This document shows positions 9,382 through 16,334 of a stretch of 64,000 nucleotides of DNA, in pieces; the first letter of the stretch is position 1, and every line of letters starts with the position of its first letter. Source of the stretch: Lysobacteraceae bacterium. GTDB taxonomy: Bacteria; Pseudomonadota; Gammaproteobacteria; Xanthomonadales; Xanthomonadaceae. The position numbers were made by a program, and so were the translations under genes. Where the stretch lies: NCBI GenBank assembly GCA_016789405.1, contig JAEUPQ010000015.1, positions 124,001 to 188,000 of the forward strand, written 5' to 3'. The notes under the pieces were generated by a model. That model had not been told where the DNA came from. It was given only the letters and a program-made list of their open reading frames with translations, and did not search any database.

Positions 9382-9708
9382 ATGCGTGGAAACATCGCCC
9401 AGTTGATGCAGCAGGCGCAGAAGATGCAGGAAAACCTGCAGCGCGCCCAGGAAGAACTGGCCAAGCTTGAAGTCACCGGCAGCGCCGGCGGCGGCATGGT
9501 CAGCATCACGCTCACCGGCAAGATGGAGTGCCGCAAGGTGCGCATCGAACCGAGCGTGCTGTCCGATGCCGAGATGACAGAAGACCTGATCGCCGCGGCC
9601 ATCAACGATGCCGTGAACAAGGTGAATGCCGAATCCCAGGCGAAGATGTCCGGTGCCACCGCCGGCATGCCGATCCCGCCGGGCATGAAGATTCCGGGGA
9701 TGTTCTGA
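9382..9708 (+). CDS. ybaB: YbaB/EbfC family nucleoid-associated protein
   Basis: This is a small dimeric DNA-binding protein of the YbaB/EbfC family, thought to associate with the nucleoid. The 108-residue sequence starts [20 protein letters not shown], a coiled-coil helix, followed by the conserved [13 protein letters not shown] beta segment and a Met/Pro-rich tail. It lies 12 nt after dnaX and upstream of recR, a widely conserved arrangement linked to DNA repair and replication. Confidence 0.93.
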   Translation: MRGNIAQLMQQAQKMQENLQRAQEELAKLEVTGSAGGGMVSITLTGKMECRKVRIEPSVLSDAEMTEDLIAAAINDAVNKVNAESQAKMSGATAGMPIPPGMKIPGMF

Positions 9709-9725
9709 GCCATCCGCATCCTGTC

Positions 9726-9785
9726 GAGCGAAGCTTGCTCCGCTGCGCCTGCCGGATGGGTGCAGGAGCGGAGCAAGCTCCGCTC
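9726..9785. repeat. REP-like paired palindrome between ybaB and recR
   Basis: Two ~20-nt arms, at 9726-9744 and 9766-9785, are inverted copies of each other with one mismatch. Each arm is itself nearly palindromic (GAGCGGAGC-AA-GCTCCGCTC in the right arm). The 72-nt region could form one large hairpin or two small ones. This resembles the extragenic palindromic (REP) elements scattered through Lysobacter-type genomes. It could affect ybaB/recR mRNA stability; no T-tract follows, so it is not a classical terminator. Confidence 0.7.
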
Positions 9786-9799
9786 TACGGATCATTGCG

Positions 9800-10396
9800 A
9801 TGACCGCCTCGCTCCTCGAACAACTCATCGACGCCTTCCGCGTGCTGCCGGGCGTGGGCCAGAAGACCGCGCAGCGGATGGCCTACCACGTGCTGGAGCG
9901 CGACCGCGAAGGCGGTCAACGCCTGTCGAACGCGCTCGCGGACGCCGTCGAACGTGTCGGCCATTGCGAGCGCTGTCGCGATTTCAGCGAAACGCCGGTG
10001 TGCGCGATCTGCGCCAGTGCGGCGCGCGACGCGCACCTGCTGTGCATCGTGGAATCGCCCGTCGACCGCCTGGCCATCGAGCAGGCGACGGGGTATCGCG
10101 GCTACTACTTCATCCTCCAGGGGCGACTGAGCCCGCTCGACGGCATCGGCCCGCGCGAGCTCGGCCTCGACGCGCTCGCCGCGCGACTCGCGGAAGGCGA
10201 CGTGCAGGAACTCGTGGTCGCGACCAATCCCACCGTGGAAGGCGAGGCCACCGCGCACTACCTCGCCCAGCTCGCGCGCCAGCACAAGGTCAAGCCGACG
10301 CGACTGACCCACGGCGTTCCTCTGGGCGGCGAGCTGGAATACGTCGATCGCGGCACCTTGTCGCATGCCTTCGGTTCGCGCAGCGAGATGCCTTGA
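9800..10396 (+). CDS. recR: Recombination mediator RecR
   Basis: RecR acts with RecO (and RecF) to load RecA on SSB-coated single-stranded DNA at gaps. The 198-residue protein has the N-terminal helix-hairpin-helix ([15 protein letters not shown]), a zinc finger (Cys56, Cys59, Cys68, Cys71), a Toprim domain with [13 protein letters not shown] and [12 protein letters not shown], and the C-terminal [14 protein letters not shown]. Length and start are standard. It is the last gene of the dnaX-ybaB-recR group. Confidence 0.96.
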   Translation: MTASLLEQLIDAFRVLPGVGQKTAQRMAYHVLERDREGGQRLSNALADAVERVGHCERCRDFSETPVCAICASAARDAHLLCIVESPVDRLAIEQATGYRGYYFILQGRLSPLDGIGPRELGLDALAARLAEGDVQELVVATNPTVEGEATAHYLAQLARQHKVKPTRLTHGVPLGGELEYVDRGTLSHAFGSRSEMP

Positions 10397-10413
10397 GCCC
10401 GGATGGATCCGGT

Positions 10414-10839
10414 ATGACCGAGAACCCCTACGCACCGCCCGTTGCCGACACGCTGGCGCCGATCCGCAGGATCGAGTGGTGGAATCGCATCGTGATGATC
10501 GCGGTCTTCCTCGTCAGCTTCGCACCCATGCTGGCCGTGGTGGCGATTTACGGGCCCCTCGTCCAGTTGGCCCTCGGTCGCGATGCCAGTTTCACGGCCG
10601 ACTCGAAAGACTGGATGGAGCTGCTCCTGCTGACGGCATTGGCGATCACCATGGCAGCCGGCGCGTTTCTCCTCGTGTTCCGAAGAAAATGGTCTTTGCA
10701 TCTGTACCTGATCGCGGCGGCGCTGTTTGTTTTCGGCAGCGCCGGTGGACTGATTCAGCCGAAAGCCGCCGCATGGGCCATCATTGCGACGGTTGTCGTC
10801 TACACGTATTTCCTCTCCAGGCGATCGTTCCTGCATTGA
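10414..10839 (+). CDS. Small four-helix membrane protein, unknown function
   Basis: This is a 141-residue protein beginning MTENPYAPPVAD, an N-terminal pattern common in small unannotated Xanthomonadales membrane proteins. Four hydrophobic segments follow (about residues 23-50, 68-90, 94-114 and 118-136). No catalytic motif is visible. The ATG at 10414 is 17 nt after recR; the longer in-frame extension overlaps recR and looks like shadow sequence. The function is not recognised. Confidence 0.68.
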   Translation: MTENPYAPPVADTLAPIRRIEWWNRIVMIAVFLVSFAPMLAVVAIYGPLVQLALGRDASFTADSKDWMELLLLTALAITMAAGAFLLVFRRKWSLHLYLIAAALFVFGSAGGLIQPKAAAWAIIATVVVYTYFLSRRSFLH

Positions 10840-10886
10840 TTCTGTCGCCGCCGAAGCCGGTTCGCGCAGCGAGACGCTGATCCGGT

Positions 10887-10916
10887 AAAAGCGGGGCGGG
10901 CGGATACCCGCCCCGC
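10887..10916 (-). terminator. Rho-independent terminator of the subtilase gene
   Basis: A 10-bp G+C-only stem (10891-10900 with 10907-10916) has a 6-nt loop and is followed on the minus strand by TTTTA (10890-10886). It lies 14 nt beyond the stop of the minus-strand protease gene and may also slow read-through from the membrane protein gene on the other strand. Confidence 0.75.
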
Positions 10917-10929
10917 GTCCGTGGTCGGC

Positions 10930-12324
10930 TTACTGTCCGGCGAGATCGCGCGCCGCAGCGACCGCGGCATGGGCGTCCAGCAGGCCAGGGCCACAATCGG
11001 GGCCGCACAATGGCATCGGGCGAGCCGTTCCCTGCAGGATCGACTGCACCTCGAGTGGCGTCAGCCCGGGGTTCGCGGCGAGCATCAGGCCCACGGTGCC
11101 GGCCACGTGCGGCGCCGCCATCGAAGTCCCCGACAGATAGCGATAGCAGTGGGTGGTCTGGGGTACGCCATTCTCGGTATGGATGACGGTCCACGACGAC
11201 AGTGCGCCGTAGGCATTGGCGCCGAAGACCTGTCCCGGCGCGGAGGGGCAGCGCGGATTGCCGGTGGTTGCGCCATAGATCGTCGACGTTCCGCTCTGCA
11301 GCAGCTCGCCACCGCCTCCCGGGGCCGTGATTCCAATGGCAGGGCCCCCGTTGCTGTAGGAGGACAGCCACTTCGCATCGCGGTCGGTCGCCGCGACCGA
11401 GATCGCTCCGGGGCACGATGCCGGCGATGTGTTGTCGACGACGGAATCGGCATTGCCTGCGGCGGCGACCATGACGATGTTGCTGGCCGTTGCCCTCGCG
11501 ATGGCGTCACGCAGCGCGGGCATGCGCAACTGGGTGCAGGGTTCGCCGAATTCGAAGCTCATGTTCATGACGTCGGCGTCGTTGGCGATGGCCCAATCGA
11601 TTCCGCTGATCACGTGGGAGAGCGGAATGCGGATCCGCCCGTCGACCAGCGCGCTCACCTTCACGTTCAGAAGCATGCAGTTCTGGCAGGCGCCTGCAAT
11701 GCCACTGGCATTGTTGGACGCGGCAGCGGCGATGCCTGCGACATGCGTGCCGTGGGAGAAGCTGGACTTGTCGGTCGCGTTGTACCCGGGCTGGTCCGCG
11801 TTGTATTCGTTCGGCAGCCACTTCGAGACGAGGTCGGGGTGATACGTGCGACCGGTGTCGAGGATCGCGATCTTTATGGCGGCGCTGCCGCGCGTGATAT
11901 CCCAGGCCTGCGGAAGCCGGACCATCGGGTAGTGCCACTGGTTGGCGTAGAGCGTGTCGTTCGGCGTATGCGAGAGTTCGAAGAGGTAGTTGGGCTGCGC
12001 GTATTCGACGTCGGGACGTTTGCGCAGTCGATCGAGCAGGGCCATGGTCGCGATTCGCGCCTGCTCGCGGCGGTACAGTCCGGCACCTGCCGGTCTCAGC
12101 CGGGCGACATCGAGCTTCGATGTGCGTGCTTCGATTTCGAGACCGGGGATGTCCGCCTTCGTATCCGCGGTGCGGGCGCTGGGCCGGAACTTGACCAGCA
12201 CTTCGTACGGAATCAGGTCGAGGCCCGCGGATGCCTGCTCCTCGGCGGGCGCCGCGAAGGTGGATGAGGCAAACGAGGTGAATGCCAGAGCGGCGATGGC
12301 TGCGATCGGAATCGAACGTGTCAT
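10930..12324 (-). CDS. Exported subtilisin-family (S8) serine protease
   Basis: This is a secreted subtilase of 464 residues. A signal peptide ends near Ala24 (SSTFA-AP). A propeptide-like region (about 30-125) precedes the catalytic domain. The triad is Asp156 (AILDTG), His191 (SHGTHVAG) and Ser401 (SGTSMAAPHVAG), with oxyanion Asn291 (AAAGN). No C-terminal P or PPC domain follows, so it is a compact form. ATG 12324 is chosen: AAGGAAA lies just upstream and the signal peptide begins there, while ATG 12414 would put 30 polar residues before it. A likely role is extracellular protein breakdown. Confidence 0.92.
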   Translation of the reverse strand: MTRSIPIAAIAALAFTSFASSTFAAPAEEQASAGLDLIPYEVLVKFRPSARTADTKADIPGLEIEARTSKLDVARLRPAGAGLYRREQARIATMALLDRLRKRPDVEYAQPNYLFELSHTPNDTLYANQWHYPMVRLPQAWDITRGSAAIKIAILDTGRTYHPDLVSKWLPNEYNADQPGYNATDKSSFSHGTHVAGIAAAASNNASGIAGACQNCMLLNVKVSALVDGRIRIPLSHVISGIDWAIANDADVMNMSFEFGEPCTQLRMPALRDAIARATASNIVMVAAAGNADSVVDNTSPASCPGAISVAATDRDAKWLSSYSNGGPAIGITAPGGGGELLQSGTSTIYGATTGNPRCPSAPGQVFGANAYGALSSWTVIHTENGVPQTTHCYRYLSGTSMAAPHVAGTVGLMLAANPGLTPLEVQSILQGTARPMPLCGPDCGPGLLDAHAAVAAARDLAGQ

Positions 12325-12630
12325 GACGTTTCCTTGTGTGGCACACGTGACGGCCGGTTGGCCGGGCACGCGCATCGCGCAGGGTGCACGTCGATGCGCG
12401 CGTGGATCGTCCATTCACTCGGGCAAGCCGAATGTCGGCGGACAGTCCACGGTTGACCGAACATGGCGGGAACAGCGGTTTCGGCGCGGAATCGGTGGCA
12501 GGGGCGCGATGCGTCACCGAATCGGCACAGGCGCCATGGTCGCCGTCACCAGTGGACGAGTGGCCGACGCCTCGCCGCGTCCTGCGTACAATGCGGTTTC
12601 CCGCAGGAAAGGACACAGGAACCCCAGCCC
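12325..12630. other. Intergenic region between subtilase and HIT genes
   Basis: This 306-nt divergent gap should hold the promoters of both neighbours. I see no RNA gene, no convincing palindrome and no near-consensus -35/-10 pair. Reading frames crossing it have shadow-like composition. Confidence 0.4.
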
Positions 12631-12972
12631 ATGTCGGACACCATCTTCCACAAGATCATCCGCCGCGAGATCCCCGCGACCATCGTCTACGAGGACGACG
12701 GCATCATCGCCTTCAAGGACATCGCGCCGCAGGCACCGATCCACATCCTGTTCGTGCCGAAGGTGACCGTGCCCACGCTCAACGACGTGCAGCCTGACCA
12801 GGCCGAAATCATCGGTCGCCTCGCCATCGCCGCCGCGAACTACGCCAAGCAGCAGGGTTTCGCCGAGAACGGCTACCGCATCGTGATGAACTGCAACGAC
12901 GATGGCGGGCAGACGGTGTTCCAGATCCATCTGCACCTGCTGGCGGGAGCGCAATTGGGGCGCTTCGGTTGA
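12631..12972 (+). CDS. HIT-family (HINT-like) nucleotide hydrolase
   Basis: This is a 113-residue histidine-triad protein of the HINT branch (purine nucleoside phosphoramidase type). The N-terminal MSDTIFHKIIRREIPA and the FKDIAPQAPIHILFVPK segment are typical. The triad reads QIHLHLL, so the first position of the usual His-x-His-x-His is Gln98; His100 (the expected nucleophile) and His102 are kept. The start ATG is 31 nt after a purine-rich GGAAAGGA. Confidence 0.9.
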   Translation: MSDTIFHKIIRREIPATIVYEDDGIIAFKDIAPQAPIHILFVPKVTVPTLNDVQPDQAEIIGRLAIAAANYAKQQGFAENGYRIVMNCNDDGGQTVFQIHLHLLAGAQLGRFG

Positions 12973-13084
12973 TTGGTCAGGCTCTGCGTCAAGAGCGGAA
13001 CCTCCCGATTCGTGGCGTGTCGATCGCTGGCAGAAGATTTGCCTCGTCATGACGCAAAGGACTGATGGCGTCTTCCGCTCGTCC

Positions 13085-13384
13085 ATGACTGTGGTTGAGA
13101 TCCAGGCCAGTCTTGGCGATCTTGCAGATCGTCTGAAGCGAGTGTCATCCATCGCCTCGATAAGAGGAGACGGCGTTGCGCAATTCCTCCATGTCATCTG
13201 CAATGAGCGTGCAGCCGAGGTATCACTGGCAGGCGAGGGCTGGTGGGTCGAATTCTGGGGCTCGCTGGACGAAGACGCGCAGCCAGAAAGAGAGTCGACG
13301 CTGAACTCGATTGCCGAAGTCGAATTGGCGCTGTTGGATTACTTCTTTGCTGACCGCAGCAAGGGCTTGCCGGCGCAATGTTGA
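13085..13384 (+). CDS. Small hypothetical protein
   Basis: This is a 99-residue mixed alpha/beta protein (MTVVEIQASLGDLADRL to the C-terminal KGLPAQC) with acidic segments and aromatic-rich stretches such as WWVEFWGSLDEDA. ATG 13049 in the same frame would add 12 residues. It resembles the size and composition of small stand-alone unknowns or immunity-type proteins, but I recognise no family and no toxin gene is next to it. Confidence 0.55.
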   Translation: MTVVEIQASLGDLADRLKRVSSIASIRGDGVAQFLHVICNERAAEVSLAGEGWWVEFWGSLDEDAQPERESTLNSIAEVELALLDYFFADRSKGLPAQC

Positions 13385-13433
13385 GTCGCGAGTCTGCGCT
13401 GCCGCGCAGACCATTCCAGCATGCGGCACACAT

Positions 13434-13862
13434 TCATGGTGTTTCCTTGACTGACAATGGCTGGTCCGCAGCGCCGGCATAGAACACGACCAGTTTCAAT
13501 GGCGTCGTGCCGACGTTGTGGCCGTTGTGCAATGTGTTCACCACCTCGGCAAGCGCGTCGCCGGACTTCAGGCGCTTGACGGAACCATCCTTCAATCTGA
13601 CTTCCAGCTCACCTTCGAGCAGCATGCCAAACGAGGGCGCGGGATGCCGATGCCAGCCGGTTTCCCCGCCTGGTGCGATTTCGACGATAAGCCCCGTGAT
13701 TTCGGCCTGGCCCGATGGGTAGACGATGGGCGTCCCGTCCCAACTCGATGTGGTCTTCATCAGCGTCGTCGTCTTGACCGAAGCGGAGGGTTCCAGTGCG
13801 TGGGCGTTCGACTGGAACAGCAGGCCCATTGCGAGCAGGCAGAGCGTCGTCGTTGTCTTCAT
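13434..13862 (-). CDS. Exported single-domain cupin protein
   Basis: This is a 142-residue protein with a signal peptide (MKTTTTLCLLAMGLLFQSNAHA) and one cupin barrel. Metal-type residues occur in GGETGWHRHPAPSFGMLLEGE, where two His and a Glu sit at cupin motif 1 positions, and in NTLHNGHN (motif 2). The start at 13862 is chosen because it begins the signal peptide. The substrate is unknown; similar periplasmic cupins are often annotated only by fold. Confidence 0.8.
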   Translation of the reverse strand: MKTTTTLCLLAMGLLFQSNAHALEPSASVKTTTLMKTTSSWDGTPIVYPSGQAEITGLIVEIAPGGETGWHRHPAPSFGMLLEGELEVRLKDGSVKRLKSGDALAEVVNTLHNGHNVGTTPLKLVVFYAGAADQPLSVKETP

Positions 13863-13993
13863 GCGTTGCGTTCTCCCCGGAAGTTCGCCTTGGGTCGAGG
13901 GTGTGATGCAGATGGCTGATGCCATCAGGTGAGACGTGATGGGTCGGCCAGGTCAGCCGTCGTGCATCTGACAGCGCGGCGGTACTCGAAGCG

Positions 13994-14872
13994 CTAGCGC
14001 CAATCGATCTCCCCACGCACCACCGTACATACGCGCCCGCCCGACCACACATCGCCGGCATCGTCGACGGTCAATTCGATGATCGCATCATGGCCGACTT
14101 CGCGGCCCTGGCTGATGCGATAGAAGCCGCTGTCGCCGGGCAGGGCGTCCTGCGAGGCGAGCCAGGCGGCGAGGGTGGCGTTGGCGGCGCCGGAGGCGGC
14201 GTCCTCGAACTGCGCGGGCGCGCCGACCCAGGCGCGGACGGCGAGGTAGTAGACCGGATCGTCGCTGCGGGCGAAGGCGCAGAGGCCCATGCTTTCGGTG
14301 TCGTGGGCGAGCGTGCCGATGGCGTCCCACGGCGGCGTGGCGTCGCGCAGCGCCGCCTCGCTTTCGAGCTCGGCAAGCCACCAGCGGCGACCACCATCCA
14401 TCAGCGCCGGCGGCAGGGCGCCCAGGGGCAAGTTCTTCAGGACGTCGTGCAGGCGCGGGTCATTCGCGCTGGCGATTTCACGCACGCTGGCACGCGGGGT
14501 GCGCACCGCGATCGTGCGCGTGTGGCCTTCGCCGTCCACGCGCAGCGGCAGCTTGCCGGCGATGCCGTCCTGCACGAGCAGGCCGTCCTTCGGCGAGGCG
14601 AGTCCGGCTTCCAGCACGGCATGCGCGGTGCCGACGCTGGGATGCCCGGCGAAGGGCACTTCGCGGCGCGGGCTGAACATGCGGATGCGGTAGCTGCTGT
14701 CGTCGCTGACCGGCGGGAGAACGAACGTGGTCTCCGGCAGTCGCGTCCATTTCGCGATGGCCTGCATCTCCGCATCGCTCAGGCCCTCCGCATCGAGCAC
14801 CACCGCCAGGGGATTGCCGGCGCCGGGGCGGTCGGCGAAGACATCGACTTGCACGTAACGGCGGAGACTCAT
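13994..14872 (-). CDS. PhzF-family isomerase/epimerase (copy 1)
   Basis: This is a 292-residue PhzF-like protein with the diaminopimelate-epimerase fold. The likely catalytic acid is Glu47 in LPETTF, and VPFAGHPSVGTA and the second-half AASGAANATLA loop match the family. Known members isomerise small metabolites; the substrate here is unknown. The start is ATG 14872 (MSLRRYVQ); ATG 14884 would add four residues. It is the distal gene of a minus-strand group with a second PhzF paralogue. Confidence 0.85.
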   Translation of the reverse strand: MSLRRYVQVDVFADRPGAGNPLAVVLDAEGLSDAEMQAIAKWTRLPETTFVLPPVSDDSSYRIRMFSPRREVPFAGHPSVGTAHAVLEAGLASPKDGLLVQDGIAGKLPLRVDGEGHTRTIAVRTPRASVREIASANDPRLHDVLKNLPLGALPPALMDGGRRWWLAELESEAALRDATPPWDAIGTLAHDTESMGLCAFARSDDPVYYLAVRAWVGAPAQFEDAASGAANATLAAWLASQDALPGDSGFYRISQGREVGHDAIIELTVDDAGDVWSGGRVCTVVRGEIDWR

Positions 14873-15022
14873 TGCGTACTGCATCCTGCGGACTTCGGGT
14901 CGCGAAGCTTAGCAGTGCGCAGCACGCGACTGGGCCGCCCGGGCACAACAAGGGTGCATATCGCGAAAATGCCGGATTCTTTGGCAGTTTTTGCCAAAGA
15001 TGCCGACGCGTTCATGGCGCGA

Positions 15023-15337
15023 TCAATGCATCGTGTCGGTGTCGTCCGGAGCGACCGGCCAGAGGTCGAGCATATGACACTCGCCTTCCCGTGCCGCCTC
15101 GTCGTAGGCGTCCAGCCACTCGGGATCGTCTTCGCACGCGGCACGATCGACGGGCTGCGGCGGTTGCTCCTGCACCACGACGTCCCAGTCACCGTCGCGG
15201 AAGTAGGCAAGGGCGAGCGCGAGCGCGGCATCGGCGTCGTCCGCGCGAATGAAACTGGTTGCGATCGCGCCGCCGATCTCGGCGAAGTCCGGGCTGTGCG
15301 GCGCCGGGCGGAGTTCGAACTGCATCGCAAAGATCAT
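15023..15337 (-). CDS. Small acidic hypothetical protein between two phzF-like genes
   Basis: This is a 104-residue protein (MIFAMQFELRPAPHSPDF) rich in Asp, Ala and Trp, ending DTDTMH. There is no signal peptide, membrane segment or known motif. It begins 13 nt after the upstream PhzF gene, so it is probably co-translated, and leaves 150 nt to the downstream PhzF gene. It is a conserved-looking but unrecognised protein. Confidence 0.6.
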   Translation of the reverse strand: MIFAMQFELRPAPHSPDFAEIGGAIATSFIRADDADAALALALAYFRDGDWDVVVQEQPPQPVDRAACEDDPEWLDAYDEAAREGECHMLDLWPVAPDDTDTMH

Positions 15338-15350
15338 CGCGTCGCCTCCC

Positions 15351-16223
15351 TCACCAAGCCACGGTGCCGTCGATCACGGGCACCACGTCGCCACCGATGA
15401 ACACCTCGCCGTCCGCGTCGACGCGCACCTCGACCCGGCCATCGCGTCCCAGCTCGCGGCCCTGGCTGCCAACGTAGCGCCCCTCGCGGCCAGGCAGGCG
15501 TCCGACTGCAGCCAGCCGCGCCGCGATGCTGGCCTGCGCGCTGCCGGTGACCGGGTCCTCGGGGATGCCGTCCGCAGGGCAGAAAGTCCGCACGACGAGA
15601 TGGTGGCCGTCCATGTCCTCCGGAGCGTGCACGCCAAGCCCGACGGCGCCCGTGGCTTCGGTGAGCGCTGCGATCGCTGCAAGGTCGGGCTGCAGTGTCC
15701 GGACGGCCTCGGCATCGGCCAGCTCCAGCAGCCACCACTTCGGACCGTTGTCCCATAGGGCGGGCTCGAGCCCGCCGAGTCGCATGCGTGTCGTGACCGC
15801 ATCCATCAACACAGGCGCCAGTTCGCCGCCTCCCAGCCGCCGTGCGCGCGGAGCACGGATGGAGGTACGCCGGCGGCCGCTGTCGTGATCGATCCGCACC
15901 GGCAGCAGGCCTGCGGCGCACTCCTGTACCAGCGTCGTCCGGTCGGGCGCGACCAGTCCGGCTTCCTGCACGGCCCAGGCCGCTCCCACGCTAGGGTGAC
16001 CGGCGAAGGGCAGCTCGCTGCGCGGGGTGAAGATGCGCACCCGGTAGTCGGCCTCGGGCGTGGTCGGCGGCAGCAGGAAAATGGTTTCCGAGAGATTGGT
16101 CCAGGCCGCGAAGGCCTGCATGCGGGCAGGGTCGAACCGCTCGCCGTCGATCACCGCGCCGAGCGCGTTGCCCATACCCGGGCGTGCGGCGAAGACGTCC
16201 ATCTGTAGATAACGAAGCACCAT
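15351..16223 (-). CDS. PhzF-family isomerase/epimerase (copy 2)
   Basis: This is a 290-residue paralogue of the 13994-14872 product. Glu46 in LSETIF is the likely general acid/base, LPFAGHPSVGAAWAV matches motif 1, and EDPVTGSAQASIA is the motif-2 loop, here with the canonical Asp-Pro-Val-Thr-Gly that copy 1 has lost. ATG 16223 is the natural start. It leads a minus-strand group and is divergent from lysAC with 111 nt between them. The substrate is unknown. Confidence 0.86.
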   Translation of the reverse strand: MVLRYLQMDVFAARPGMGNALGAVIDGERFDPARMQAFAAWTNLSETIFLLPPTTPEADYRVRIFTPRSELPFAGHPSVGAAWAVQEAGLVAPDRTTLVQECAAGLLPVRIDHDSGRRRTSIRAPRARRLGGGELAPVLMDAVTTRMRLGGLEPALWDNGPKWWLLELADAEAVRTLQPDLAAIAALTEATGAVGLGVHAPEDMDGHHLVVRTFCPADGIPEDPVTGSAQASIAARLAAVGRLPGREGRYVGSQGRELGRDGRVEVRVDADGEVFIGGDVVPVIDGTVAW

Positions 16224-16334
16224 CTTCCCGCTGCTCCTGCTGGCTTAGAATGAGGGGTTCCGGCCACGGCGACATGCCCTGCGACGGACTTCGCAGTCTA
16301 CATCCCCCCAACTCCCCTTCCTCAAAGCAGACCA

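Noticed and set aside
6604-9828. 1074-codon minus-strand frame
   Set aside because: It runs antisense to moaE, dnaX and ybaB and through the SRP RNA and tRNA-Ser; no domain is visible. It is a GC artefact.
16224-16334. Lysine riboswitch upstream of lysAC
   Set aside because: Only 111 nt separate lysAC from the divergent gene, too short for the ~170-nt lysine aptamer, and no matching core was seen.
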